In this document: positions 1 through 7,070 of the stretch, one piece after another
Position numbering within the stretch: position 1 is the stretch's first letter
Layout of the letters: the number at the start of each line of letters is the position of its first letter
Assembly (NCBI RefSeq): GCF_000972705.2
Contig: NZ_LATL02000137.1
Location: 1 to 15,112, forward strand
DNA: 15,112 nucleotides
Origin: Limnoraphis robusta CS-951
GTDB lineage: Bacteria; Cyanobacteriota; Cyanobacteriia; Cyanobacteriales; Microcoleaceae
Direction: 5' to 3'
Notes under the pieces: generated by a model
Seen by the model: the letters and a program-made list of their open reading frames with translations, nothing else
Database searches by the model: none
Told to the model about the DNA's origin: nothing
Program-made: the position numbers and the translations under genes

Positions 1-177
1 GGATGGGGAGAGGTTAAAACCTCAATTGGGTTGTATTTAAGCCTACAGAGAGAGGTTTTGATTGGGTTGAATCAATTATGTTAAAGGCGTAAAGTGTGGT
101 GCTGTTGCCCCATGCTGAACTAACTGTATTAGGAGATCGGAGTTTATTTCTGTGTCTTCGTTCAAGGATTTTTGTTT

Positions 178-327
178 ATGTTCAAATATAGAACAACAAT
201 TGGATGGTCGCTGATTACTTCAGGTATCGTGACTCTTTTACTCACGTTTATACCGGGTGATTCGTTTTGGTGGGGAATTGCATTTCTTATAATTGGGGCT
301 GCTATTTTCTTTATTAGAAAAAGCTAA
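178..327 (+). CDS. small two-helix membrane protein, hypothetical
   Basis: This is a 49-codon ORF from ATG to TAA. An AAGGA ribosome-binding site at 164-168 lies nine bases before the start, which supports translation. The product begins MFKYRTTIGW and has two hydrophobic stretches, at about residues 8-25 and 30-45. A short loop PGDSFWWG joins them and the tail is basic (RKS), so a helical hairpin in the membrane is likely. I do not recognise the family. It lies alone on the plus strand, facing the convergent DUF4189 gene across a short inverted repeat. It is too short for the function to be inferred. The good ribosome-binding site and the clear hydrophobic pattern argue against a chance ORF. 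Confidence 0.5.
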   Translation: MFKYRTTIGWSLITSGIVTLLLTFIPGDSFWWGIAFLIIGAAIFFIRKS

Positions 328-353
328 ACATCTCCTAAAATTTCAAACAGTAG

Positions 354-413
354 GGTGCGTCAAATTATGCCCTGATTTACTGAGAAACTATGAAATAAAT
401 TGTTTGACGCACC
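354..413. repeat. 60-bp element with 11-bp terminal inverted repeats
   Basis: The arms are GGTGCGTCAAA at 354-364 and TTTGACGCACC at 403-413, exact reverse complements separated by 38 AT-rich bases. The sequence starts TAGGGTGCGTCA, a type of repeat end I have often seen between cyanobacterial genes (recollection, not searched). It lies between two convergent genes and could act as a bidirectional terminator or be a tiny non-autonomous element. No clear target-site duplication is visible. Confidence 0.6.
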
Positions 414-476
414 AACCCCATCTAAAATGATGAACAGTAGCTTCTAGATGCCAAAGTAGATTGATTACATAAAAAA

Positions 477-848
477 TTAATAACGAGTCGTACAAGCCCA
501 GGTTTCTGTGCGACAACTTCCGTTTCCACAGGCGGCGACGGCGGCGGCTTCTGCTTGTTGGCGTGTATCAGCCCAAGCCCAACCGAGTTTTCCGTTTTGA
601 TCTTTAGCAACGGCACCACAGGCGTTTTTAAACCAAACTTGTATTTTACAGCTAGACTGTCCACATTCTTGTAAAGCCCGTTTTTCGGCTTGTTCTCGCG
701 TGGGATAATCAAAAGAATAGCCCCACATTTTCCCATCAGGAGTAATTGCGATCGCCCCATAGCTGTCAGGGAGTTGTGCGAAAACCATATTACTGATTAA
801 TATTTTAGTTCCCACAAAAAATGCAGTCACAATTCCTAAACGTTTCAT
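477..848 (-). CDS. secreted DUF4189 domain protein
   Basis: The 123-residue product begins with a signal peptide: a basic MKR start, a hydrophobic core and a VFA cleavage site near residue 24. It then shows the DUF4189 pattern: YGAIAITPDGK-WGYS at about 30-45, a REQAEKRAL helix, then C62 and C67. A second half-repeat follows with CGAVAKDQNGKLGWAWA, the RQQAE helix, and C107, C112 and C119. Six cysteines suggest up to three disulfides in an exported protein. The family is widespread, usually periplasmic or extracellular, and has no established biochemical role. The mature part is essentially one DUF4189 domain with no fused module. It is downstream of the PBP1C gene on the same strand, but a strong hairpin separates them, so it is probably transcribed on its own. 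No strong ribosome-binding site precedes the ATG. Confidence 0.85.
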   Translation of the reverse strand: MKRLGIVTAFFVGTKILISNMVFAQLPDSYGAIAITPDGKMWGYSFDYPTREQAEKRALQECGQSSCKIQVWFKNACGAVAKDQNGKLGWAWADTRQQAEAAAVAACGNGSCRTETWACTTRY

Positions 849-889
849 TTTTCTTGAGTCGGGTTACATCTTTTCTAGATTACCCCAAA

Positions 890-922
890 AGAAACCCGGT
901 TTCTTTGAGAAACCGGGTTTCT
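890..922 (-). terminator. perfect 14-bp hairpin, interspersed palindrome
   Basis: AGAAACCCGGTTTC at 890-903 and its exact complement at 909-922 enclose the loop TTTGA. It follows the stop codon of the PBP1C gene on the minus strand and is followed by TTTTGGGG in that direction, so it could end that transcript. The AGAAACCCGGTTTC type of palindrome occurs in many copies in filamentous cyanobacteria (recollection), so it may also be an interspersed repeat. A direct repeat CTGTACTT lies beside it at 922-938. Confidence 0.65.
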
Positions 923-937
923 GTACTTTTCTGTACT

Positions 938-3232
938 TCACGGGTTGTTAGACTGAACGACTGAAAAACCTCGATGATAGGGTTTGGGTTCAGCCACTCG
1001 CACTTGAAACTCTACACTTTCACTGCGATCGCCTTGTTTAACCGTTAACGTCCATTTTCCCGGTTGCATTTGCCAAAATAAAGAATTAACTGATTTTGTC
1101 GCTAATTTCTCACCATTTAACCACCATTCTACAGGCTCTTGACTATTTCCCATCATTTTAAATTCTAATTGCGGAGATTGATCAGGATTCACCAAAAAAT
1201 AATCATCCGGTTGAGGCGATAAAATCCTCAGTTGATTGGCGGTTAAATCAAACCGTTGCTGTCGGGCTAACCATTCATTATATTCGGGTGTTAACTTCAA
1301 GTTTTCCGCCGAACTTTGATAAGCTGGAACATCATCTTGATGAAAATATTCTAACACAATTCCTGACTGACAATCGGAAGTTGGTTTTTGTCCCGTTGTT
1401 GCACAAATTGGCAATTTTACCAACTCAGAAGGAACCGGAAAATTAAGCGGTTCTTCTTGGGAATGTAAGTGCATGATAATTCGACTCCACAACGGCGCCG
1501 CACCCATCACGCCGGATACATTTTGCATCGGTTTTCCGTCAAAGTTTCCCACCCAAGTCGCGACGGTATAATCTGTTGTAAATCCGACTGTCCAAGTATC
1601 CCGATGATCGGAAGATGTTCCTGTTTTAACCGCAACGGGAAAGGGTAAATTTAACACAGATTCTACTCCAAATGCAGCCGCCCTCGCATGAGAATCACTC
1701 AACATATCAGTAATAATTTGCCAAGTTTCAGAGCGATCAATTTGTTGCTCATTTTGAGTTAAATTTTCGGTTAAAGTTGTAACTAACGGTTTAAACTGTC
1801 CTTGGTTCGCTAAGGTGACATAAGCTTGGGCGAGTTCCCATAATGTTACTTCTCCGCTTCCTAAACTTAATCCTAAACCATAATGTTCGGGAGGTTGGTT
1901 TAAATGTTGAAATCCCAAGGTTTGTAAACGCGATAAAAACACGGGTACAGTGACTTTTTCTAACACTCTGACAGCCGGAATATTTAAAGAATTTGCTAAC
2001 GCCAATCGCACTCTCACAGGGCCTAAAAACGTTTCACTATAATCTATTGGGCTGTACAATTTTGCACCGGGAATTGCATAATAAGTCGGAACATCTGCGA
2101 GTATTGTATGAGGCTGAATTATGTCTTCTTCTAAAGCGAGTTCATAGAGAAAAGGTTTCAAGGTTGAACCCGGTTGACGCAAAGCTTGAACCCCATCATT
2201 ACTTCCTAAGTTGCGGGTATTAAAATAGTTGGGAGAACCGACATAAGCTAAGACTTCTCTCGTTTTATTATCAATCACAATTGCGGCTGCATGATTAACA
2301 TTTTTATCCGCTAAAGCCATCACCACTTGTTTAACTTGGGCTTCTACAAATTGTTGTAACGTTAAATCTAGAGTCGTTTGAATATGAGGCTTTTGGGTAG
2401 AAGTTTCAGAATAATTTTCCATCTGTTCAGACACCCAAAATAAAAAGTGTGGGGAAGCCATAACACGGAGTTGAGGAAGTTGGAATTCTACATTTTCTCG
2501 ATTAGCGTGTTCGGCTTGTTTGGCAGTAATATAACCATCCTCAACCATGCGATCTAAAACATAGCGTTGACGCTGTTTTAACCCTTGTAAATTGTAGTAG
2601 GGATTTAAGTCAGTTGGATCATTGGGTAAAGCAGCCAGTAAACTCGCTTGAGATAAGCTTAAATCTGTGGCGGGAATGTTAAAATAAGTGCGAGAAGCCG
2701 CTTCAACTCCATAGAGATTTCCCCCCATTGGTAAACGGTTAATATAGGCTTGTAGAATCTCATTTTTATTCATTCCCGCAACTAACCGCCAAGACAACCA
2801 AATTTCTCGACTTTTATTCACTAATGTTGTCGGTGCGGGTTCCAACATTCGGGCGAGTTGCATGGTAATTGTAGACGCACCACTGACTATTTTTCGGGCT
2901 TGTATTGCTTCTAAAATTGCCCGTACTATTGCTTGACTATCAACCGCACCCCGTTGATAATATCGTTTATCTTCTGCGGCAATAATCGCTTGAATAAAAT
3001 GCGGTGAAACTTGATCTAATGGCACAACTGTGGTATGATTTTGATCGCGGCTGAGTAATATTCCGAGGGGCTGTCCATAGCGATCGCTAAATTCAACCGC
3101 GAGGCTATCTTGCGTGATATTTTGGGCGCGAATGGGAGCGAGATAGGGAAGCGATCGCACTGTTACCCCGGTGAGAATAACTGCTAAAATGACTTGAATT
3201 TTTTTATTTTGAAACCAGCAAATATTTTTCAT
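938..3232 (-). CDS. pbpC: penicillin-binding protein 1C (bifunctional transglycosylase/transpeptidase)
   Basis: This is a class A penicillin-binding protein that polymerises lipid II and crosslinks peptidoglycan on the outer face of the cytoplasmic membrane. Numbered from the ATG at 3232, it has an N-terminal membrane anchor at about 12-32. The GT51 transglycosylase follows, with catalytic Glu87 in AAEDKRYY, GASTITMQLAR at about 118 and a second Glu in the GVEAASRTYF motif near 177. The transpeptidase has Ser356-x-x-Lys359 (PGSTLKPF), Ser415-Leu-Asn417 and Lys536-Thr-Gly. The final ~100 residues match the C-terminal domain typical of PBP1C proteins. The ORF is open from a TTG four codons earlier (3244), but the ATG gives a normal anchor and is preferred; GGAT upstream is a weak ribosome-binding site. 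All catalytic motifs are intact. In E. coli pbpC lies beside an alpha-2-macroglobulin gene; here it stands alone. Confidence 0.93.
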   Translation of the reverse strand: MKNICWFQNKKIQVILAVILTGVTVRSLPYLAPIRAQNITQDSLAVEFSDRYGQPLGILLSRDQNHTTVVPLDQVSPHFIQAIIAAEDKRYYQRGAVDSQAIVRAILEAIQARKIVSGASTITMQLARMLEPAPTTLVNKSREIWLSWRLVAGMNKNEILQAYINRLPMGGNLYGVEAASRTYFNIPATDLSLSQASLLAALPNDPTDLNPYYNLQGLKQRQRYVLDRMVEDGYITAKQAEHANRENVEFQLPQLRVMASPHFLFWVSEQMENYSETSTQKPHIQTTLDLTLQQFVEAQVKQVVMALADKNVNHAAAIVIDNKTREVLAYVGSPNYFNTRNLGSNDGVQALRQPGSTLKPFLYELALEEDIIQPHTILADVPTYYAIPGAKLYSPIDYSETFLGPVRVRLALANSLNIPAVRVLEKVTVPVFLSRLQTLGFQHLNQPPEHYGLGLSLGSGEVTLWELAQAYVTLANQGQFKPLVTTLTENLTQNEQQIDRSETWQIITDMLSDSHARAAAFGVESVLNLPFPVAVKTGTSSDHRDTWTVGFTTDYTVATWVGNFDGKPMQNVSGVMGAAPLWSRIIMHLHSQEEPLNFPVPSELVKLPICATTGQKPTSDCQSGIVLEYFHQDDVPAYQSSAENLKLTPEYNEWLARQQRFDLTANQLRILSPQPDDYFLVNPDQSPQLEFKMMGNSQEPVEWWLNGEKLATKSVNSLFWQMQPGKWTLTVKQGDRSESVEFQVRVAEPKPYHRGFSVVQSNNP

Positions 3233-3261
3233 TTTTTTATCCAAATAAATAAAGCACGATA

Positions 3262-3314
3262 AATTATGAATTATGAATTATGAATTTTGCCTCTTGCCTC
3301 TTGCCTCTTGCCTT
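3262..3314. repeat. two adjoining heptameric tandem arrays
   Basis: AATTATG occurs three times at 3262-3282, followed by AATT. It is joined directly to TTGCCTC three times at 3287-3307 and a fourth variant, TTGCCTT, to 3314. Such short tandemly repeated heptamers are a hallmark of filamentous cyanobacterial intergenic DNA. They are probably non-coding and variable in copy number. Confidence 0.85.
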
Positions 3315-3480
3315 ATTTAGTTTCGACAATGCGATCGCGTGTTAATCCGGAAAATAATGTTATCCTAACTTTTTTTGATTCATTCAGTAGGATCACGGAG
3401 TTGAATTTTTATACAAGCCCTGAGTCAGCGCTAAAAGTTCAGTGGTTGTACGGATGCTTTTTAGGGGGTTTATGTTTTAA

Positions 3481-3502
3481 ATTGAAACATAGAGGTTTCA
3501 AT
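3481..3502 (+). promoter_or_regulatory. 8-bp inverted repeat in the 5' leader
   Basis: ATTGAAAC at 3481-3488 pairs perfectly with GTTTCAAT at 3495-3502 around the loop ATAGAG. It lies about 77 bases before the start of the EcsC/TerB-like gene. It could be a leader hairpin or an operator; there is no T-run, so it is not a classical terminator. Confidence 0.4.
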
Positions 3503-3578
3503 CAAGTTAAGGATGTACAAGCCTATTCTATCGTCACCAACTTGGCTGAAATTTTAATTCTTACTTAGAGGTTATAAA

Positions 3579-5150
3579 ATGGTTGCTCAATCTGAAACGA
3601 AACCCAACTCCCTAGAACTCGCTAAACAAGGTAATCCTCAAGTGATTGCTGCTTTATTCAACCGTCAGCTAGAACCCAAAGGTGTTAGTGTTAAAGCTAC
3701 ATTTAAAGCGGGTTGTCTACAGCTTATTCTTGAATCTTCTCAAGTTCCACCGCAGCAAGTATTAGTTCAATGGATTAAAAATGCACTGTTAAAATTTGGT
3801 GAAACTGAGATTAAAACCGTTAAAGTTTATGGACGAGAAGCTAATGAAGAATTTCCAGATTGGCAGGAAGACTTTACAATAGCAAATTCTACGACTCCGA
3901 AATCTCTACCTCAAGAATTAATAGAAGAAAAAGCATCAGAAGCTCTAGTTCAAGCCAAATCTAATCAACTGGCTGAAAATTCTAATAAAAAATCTTCTTT
4001 CTTCGGTTCTGTATTGAATTCAGTGGGTGGAGCAGTAGTTGGGGCGGCTGGAACTGTTAGTAATGTTGCAACTCAAGCAGGTCAAAATGTAGCAAGTGCT
4101 GCAATAGGTGCAGGTGGAGCGCTCAGTAATGCGACTTCAAAAGCAGCAGACGGAATGGTCTATATGCTTGATGTCGTGAGTGAAAATCAAATGGTACAAT
4201 CTTTAACAAAAACGCTGCAAATTGAGTGGTTATTAGAACCTATTAACAAGATAGATATTGTTAAAGCGGAAATAGATGTACAGCAAATAAAAGCAAAATT
4301 TCCGAATGAAAAGCCCAATGAAATTAGTCATCGAATTATGCTAAAAAAAGCATTCTATGTTGGGGGTTCGGGAATAGCAACAAGTATTGTACCAGGGACA
4401 GCAGTAGCATTGATTGCTATTGATATTGCGGCTACAACTGCACTGCAAGCAGAAATGGTTTATCAAATTGCTTGTGCTTATGGATTTGATTTAAAAGAAT
4501 CTGCAAGAAAAGAGGAAGCTTTAGCTATTTTAGGTTTAGCTGTAGGAGGAGGTCAAGCATTAAAAGCCGGAGGAAAATATGCGGTAGAAGCTGGAAAAAA
4601 ATATGCGGTAAAAGCTGGAGAAAAATATGCGATAAAAGCGGGCTTAGGTTTCTTCCGAAATATACCTCTAGCGGGTGCTGTAATTGGTGCAAGTACGAAT
4701 GCGGCGATGCTTTATGCTGTTGGATATGCGGCTTGTCGGTTTTATGAAGCGAAGTTAAATCCAGCGACTATTGAAGTAACTTTAGAAGCCGCTCAAACCG
4801 AAAGTGAACACTATTTAGAGGCTGCAATTACTCAAGAAGTTATCATGGATCAAATTCTACTTCATGTAGTTTTAGCGGGGAATCCTGGCAAAACTTTGAA
4901 AGAAATGTTACCTGAACTTAAAGCGGCAAATTTGTGTCCTGCTTCTTTAGAACTGCTCGAAAAAAATACTAATTCTCTAACTCCTCTAGAAAAACTACTT
5001 AATCAAATTAGTAGTGACTTCGCTGTTCCTTTACTTGCCCAATGTCAACAAATCGCAAATTTAGATGGTGTAATTACTCCCGAAGAAGCTAAAGTTATTC
5101 AGACAATTACTCAGAAGCTTAATATAGATTTACTCGAAATTGCCCAGTAA
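3579..5150 (+). CDS. EcsC-like / TerB-like fusion protein with cyanobacterial N-terminal domain
   Basis: Four regions are visible in 523 residues. Residues 12-99 (LAKQGNPQVIAAL ... VKVYGREANEEFPDWQEDF) match an N-terminal domain I remember from many cyanobacterial proteins with differing C-termini; I cannot name it. Residues 140-192 are a Gly/Ala/Ser-rich stretch. Residues 225-395 look like the EcsC family: a VPGTAVALIAIDIAATTALQ segment, YQIACAYGFDL, then IPLAGAVIGASTNAAMLYAVG, hydrophobic enough to associate with membranes. Residues 480-520 resemble a TerB-type helical domain (CQQIANLDGVITPEEAKVI). Three octapeptide repeats sit at 331-354. The ATG follows AGAGG at 3567-3571. The next gene starts about 105 bases downstream in the same direction. 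EcsC and TerB proteins are linked to membrane stress and membrane-bound signalling; the role here is unknown. Confidence 0.75.
   Translation: MVAQSETKPNSLELAKQGNPQVIAALFNRQLEPKGVSVKATFKAGCLQLILESSQVPPQQVLVQWIKNALLKFGETEIKTVKVYGREANEEFPDWQEDFTIANSTTPKSLPQELIEEKASEALVQAKSNQLAENSNKKSSFFGSVLNSVGGAVVGAAGTVSNVATQAGQNVASAAIGAGGALSNATSKAADGMVYMLDVVSENQMVQSLTKTLQIEWLLEPINKIDIVKAEIDVQQIKAKFPNEKPNEISHRIMLKKAFYVGGSGIATSIVPGTAVALIAIDIAATTALQAEMVYQIACAYGFDLKESARKEEALAILGLAVGGGQALKAGGKYAVEAGKKYAVKAGEKYAIKAGLGFFRNIPLAGAVIGASTNAAMLYAVGYAACRFYEAKLNPATIEVTLEAAQTESEHYLEAAITQEVIMDQILLHVVLAGNPGKTLKEMLPELKAANLCPASLELLEKNTNSLTPLEKLLNQISSDFAVPLLAQCQQIANLDGVITPEEAKVIQTITQKLNIDLLEIAQ
4569..4640 (+). repeat. three 24-bp in-frame repeats (octapeptide)
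   Basis: Three consecutive 24-base units at 4569-4592, 4593-4616 and 4617-4640 encode GGKYAVEA, GKKYAVKA and GEKYAIKA. They lie in the loop between the two hydrophobic halves of the EcsC-like domain. The DNA copies differ at only a few positions, which suggests recent slippage expansion and a site of length variation between strains. Confidence 0.9.
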
Positions 5151-5170
5151 TTGTACAAAATAAAATTTTT

Positions 5171-5211
5171 GCGATCGCATTTTTTAATCCATGCCCATAA
5201 AGTGCGATCGC
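5171..5211 (+). terminator. HIP1-pair hairpin between two genes
   Basis: GCGATCGCA at 5171-5179 and TGCGATCGC at 5203-5211 are inverted copies of the HIP1 octamer plus one base. Including a G-U pair, the RNA stem extends about four more pairs inward (TTTT against AAAG). It lies 20 bases after the stop of the EcsC/TerB-like gene and is followed by CTTTCG. It could attenuate or end that transcript before the next gene. Confidence 0.45.
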
Positions 5212-5255
5212 TTTCGTTACCTCCCTCGATTGAAATTAACCTCAAACCCAAAAAT

Positions 5256-6254
5256 ATGAACTCCTGTTATCAACAAAATTCCTCTCAAAACGCCAATTTA
5301 GACATCATGTATCCCGCCACAGGAACTTTAGCCGGAGTGGGTTTATCGGCGACAATTGGTAACATGGGTTTAGTCGGATCATTTGGGGGGGTTGCGGTTG
5401 GTGGCTTTCCCGTTGCGGTTGCGGGTTCAGTCGTTGGTTTTGCGGCTTATGGTGCAACAGAAGCGCTCAAAAATAGCGATCCTGATGTCATTTTTCCCAT
5501 CGCAACCGGTGCAACAATTGGCGTCGGAATGTTCAGTATTTTTGGTGGAATGGGGTTAGGAGTTGCGGGAACTGCGGTGAGTATTGGCGGTGCAACAATG
5601 GCGTTTGCAGGTGGTGTTGTCGGGTTGGGAATTTACGGTGCTTTTAAAATGATTGAAAAAGTTGATAAAATGGCACCAGGAGAAAGCGCAACTCAAGCTT
5701 TTTGTCGCATGGAAGAACGGATTAATGATGCTTATTTGGATTCATTTTTTTATACGGAAGCGTTGCTAGAAGTTGCCGAGTTAATTAATCCTGATTTGGC
5801 TTGGGAACGTAAATTTAGAGAGTTAGAAATAGAAGAAGAATTACAACAACTGAAAGCGCAGGTTAAACCGTTACCCAAACGTGAAAACGTTAATGTACAA
5901 ATAAAAGTAACCGGTTGGTATGACTGGCATCCTCATCTAGCTATTGCATCAAATAGCATTAAACGAGAGTTGGCGAAATTTCTTCATATTCAAGTTGAAC
6001 ATCCTCAAATCAAGTTAATCATTTGGACTATTCAAGAGATTAATGTTAACCCATCAGCTAGAAATTATCTAGGGAATCAATACAAATCACCCAGTATTTC
6101 TAAGATTGTTGAGTTTGAGTTAAAGATTAGCTTAACTTTATCGGTTCCTGTCGATCTTCTCGCCTCGGAAAACTTAAACGATATCGTTAATAAACATCTG
6201 GAGATAGGCGAACTTTCTAGCTTGGTTAAGGTGGATAAATTTGCTGTAGTTTAA
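5256..6254 (+). CDS. glycine-zipper membrane protein with duplicated hydrophobic module
   Basis: The product has 332 residues from the ATG at 5256. The frame is open from a TTG at 5151, but that 35-codon extension runs through a HIP1 hairpin and is charged and unlike a protein domain, so the ATG is preferred although no clear ribosome-binding site precedes it. Residues 22-71 and 82-133 are very rich in Gly, Ala and Val. Two 37-residue segments (35-71 and 97-133) align without gaps at 16 identical positions, sharing GxMGL, VxxGG, AGxVVG and YGA. They probably form membrane-inserted glycine-zipper helices. From about 135 the protein is soluble, with a charged helical stretch (FRELEIEEELQQLKAQ) and a C-terminal domain containing GWYDWHPHLAIAS and then beta-rich sequence. 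I do not recognise the family. It follows the EcsC/TerB-like gene in the same direction. Confidence 0.7.
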   Translation: MNSCYQQNSSQNANLDIMYPATGTLAGVGLSATIGNMGLVGSFGGVAVGGFPVAVAGSVVGFAAYGATEALKNSDPDVIFPIATGATIGVGMFSIFGGMGLGVAGTAVSIGGATMAFAGGVVGLGIYGAFKMIEKVDKMAPGESATQAFCRMEERINDAYLDSFFYTEALLEVAELINPDLAWERKFRELEIEEELQQLKAQVKPLPKRENVNVQIKVTGWYDWHPHLAIASNSIKRELAKFLHIQVEHPQIKLIIWTIQEINVNPSARNYLGNQYKSPSISKIVEFELKISLTLSVPVDLLASENLNDIVNKHLEIGELSSLVKVDKFAVV

Positions 6255-6262
6255 GTCTAATG

Positions 6263-6281
6263 TTATCAAAATTATTGATAA
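6263..6281. terminator. short hairpin between convergent genes
   Basis: TTATCAA at 6263-6269 pairs with TTGATAA at 6275-6281 around AATTA. It overlaps the last codons and stop of the Uma2 gene and begins nine bases after the opposing stop, so it may serve both strands. The stem is short and AT-only except for one pair, so this is tentative. Confidence 0.35.
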
Positions 6282-6916
6282 ATCATTGCTTCGACTTCTT
6301 CTAACGCCTGAAAACTGCCAACTTGCCAGGAACGTTCAACCGCAGTAGAAACAATTTCAGAAATCTCAATATTAGGAAAATTGGGGCTAGTTTCTGATTG
6401 AATATATTTGCCGTTTTCAAACAGAAAAATGCTTAACTTTCCCTGATGATAAATCCAGAGTTCGGGAACTTCTAGGGCTTCGTAAGCGGCTAACGTTGTT
6501 GGGGAAGTGACATCAATTTCTATTGCTAAATCTGGGGGCGGATCGTTCGGTTCGAGTCGGCGCCGGTTGATCATTTGTTGATAGTTTTCGATGTAAAAAC
6601 TAGCGTCGGCTTCAACTCCGGCTATTCCTTCTTTTTTAAACGTTGTTGAACGAAAAGATTCGTATCGTTTCCCTAGAGATTTTAACAGCATTTTGACAAT
6701 ATCGGAAATAATTTCTGTGGGTTTTTCGTGTTCGGGTAAAGGAACCATAATTTCTAAAGTGTTGTGACTATAAACAACTCTCGAAGATCGCTTTTCTCCG
6801 AGTTCTTGTAAAATGGCTTCAAATTCCTGCCAATTAACATTAGGAATTGTTACCACACTTCCGGGTGAAAAGTTCATTTGACTAATGGGTTTAACAATAG
6901 GAGTTTTTACCGTCAT
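6272..6916 (-). CDS. Uma2-family (DUF820) putative restriction endonuclease-fold protein
   Basis: The 214-residue product carries the Uma2/DUF820 signature of the PD-(D/E)XK nuclease fold. Features are an early helix with WQEFEAILQELG (about 25-36), NTLEIMVPLPEHE with the conserved Glu and His, GVEADASFYI (about 117-126) with the acidic Asp, PPDLAIEIDVTSPTT (about 146-160), and YEALEVPELWIYHQGKL after it. Length is normal for the family. Cyanobacterial genomes carry these genes in dozens of copies; the cellular role is not established, although a nuclease or mobile-element origin is often proposed. It converges with the glycine-zipper gene 17 bases away. Its 5' side abuts the decayed copy of the ThrE 3' end. 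No anomaly in the fold motifs is visible. Confidence 0.88.
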   Translation of the reverse strand: MTVKTPIVKPISQMNFSPGSVVTIPNVNWQEFEAILQELGEKRSSRVVYSHNTLEIMVPLPEHEKPTEIISDIVKMLLKSLGKRYESFRSTTFKKEGIAGVEADASFYIENYQQMINRRRLEPNDPPPDLAIEIDVTSPTTLAAYEALEVPELWIYHQGKLSIFLFENGKYIQSETSPNFPNIEISEIVSTAVERSWQVGSFQALEEVEAMIYQ

Positions 6917-6938
6917 TTGAAAAACCTGTGTAATTATC

Positions 6939-6991
6939 CTACTTTATTTTAACTCAAATCTCTAAAATAATAACCCAGGAATCGCTCTACC
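6939..6991 (-). pseudogene. decayed copy of the ThrE-gene 3' end (left direct repeat)
   Basis: Positions 6942-6991 align without gaps to 7826-7875 at 43 of 50 bases, with partial similarity continuing to 6939. Read on the minus strand, it would encode the same last codons as the ThrE-like gene (GRAIPGLLF, stop, RFELK, stop). It contains an in-frame TAG in place of a Phe codon and a Leu-to-Arg change, so it is no longer coding. It lies just upstream of the toxin-antitoxin promoter and matches a functional copy on the far side of that cassette. Confidence 0.8.
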
Positions 6992-7006
6992 TATTGTGCG
7001 AGTTTT

Positions 7007-7015
7007 TGATATAAT
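7007..7015 (+). promoter_or_regulatory. extended -10 promoter of the toxin-antitoxin pair
   Basis: TGATATAAT contains a consensus TATAAT (7010-7015) preceded by TG one base away, the extended -10 form that does not need a good -35. No TTGACA-like box lies at the usual distance. It is 55 bases upstream of the antitoxin start. Toxin-antitoxin operons are usually autoregulated, but I see no clear operator palindrome here. Confidence 0.6.
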
Positions 7016-7070
7016 GTAAAACAGACTCCAGCTTTAAGATTCATCCGAATTTTCTGAGGAGATTAACCCC

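Larger units (their letters stand above)
3233..3578. other. divergent intergenic region with repeats and leader hairpin
   Basis: This stretch separates the divergent PBP1C and 3579 genes. It holds tandem heptamers (3262-3314), a HIP1 octamer near 3332, an AT-rich section around 3340-3420 and a hairpin at 3481-3502. A plus-strand reading frame is open from a TTG at 3287 to 3568, but it begins inside the heptamer array, has no ribosome-binding site and resembles no protein I know, so I treat the region as non-coding. Promoters for both flanking genes must lie here, but I see no convincing -35/-10 pair. Confidence 0.5.

Noticed and set aside
1..84. Open frame at the left edge, possibly the tail of an upstream gene
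   Set aside because: Two frames are open for 13 and 27 codons and the region contains short direct and inverted repeats (GAGGTT/AACCTC at 10-23, TTGATT/AATCAA at 58-75); nothing supports either frame.
3481..3502. ATTGAAAC/GTTTCAAT resembling the ends of CRISPR repeats
   Set aside because: Only one copy, with the two words in hairpin order and a six-base loop; no repeat-spacer periodicity and no cas genes.
3287..3568. 93-residue plus-strand ORF before the EcsC/TerB-like gene
   Set aside because: It starts at a TTG inside a heptamer repeat, has no ribosome-binding site, and runs through a leader hairpin; the protein has no recognisable pattern.
5151..5255. 35-codon N-terminal extension of the glycine-zipper protein from TTG
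   Set aside because: It runs through two HIP1 octamers forming a hairpin and looks non-coding; the ATG at 5256 is simpler.
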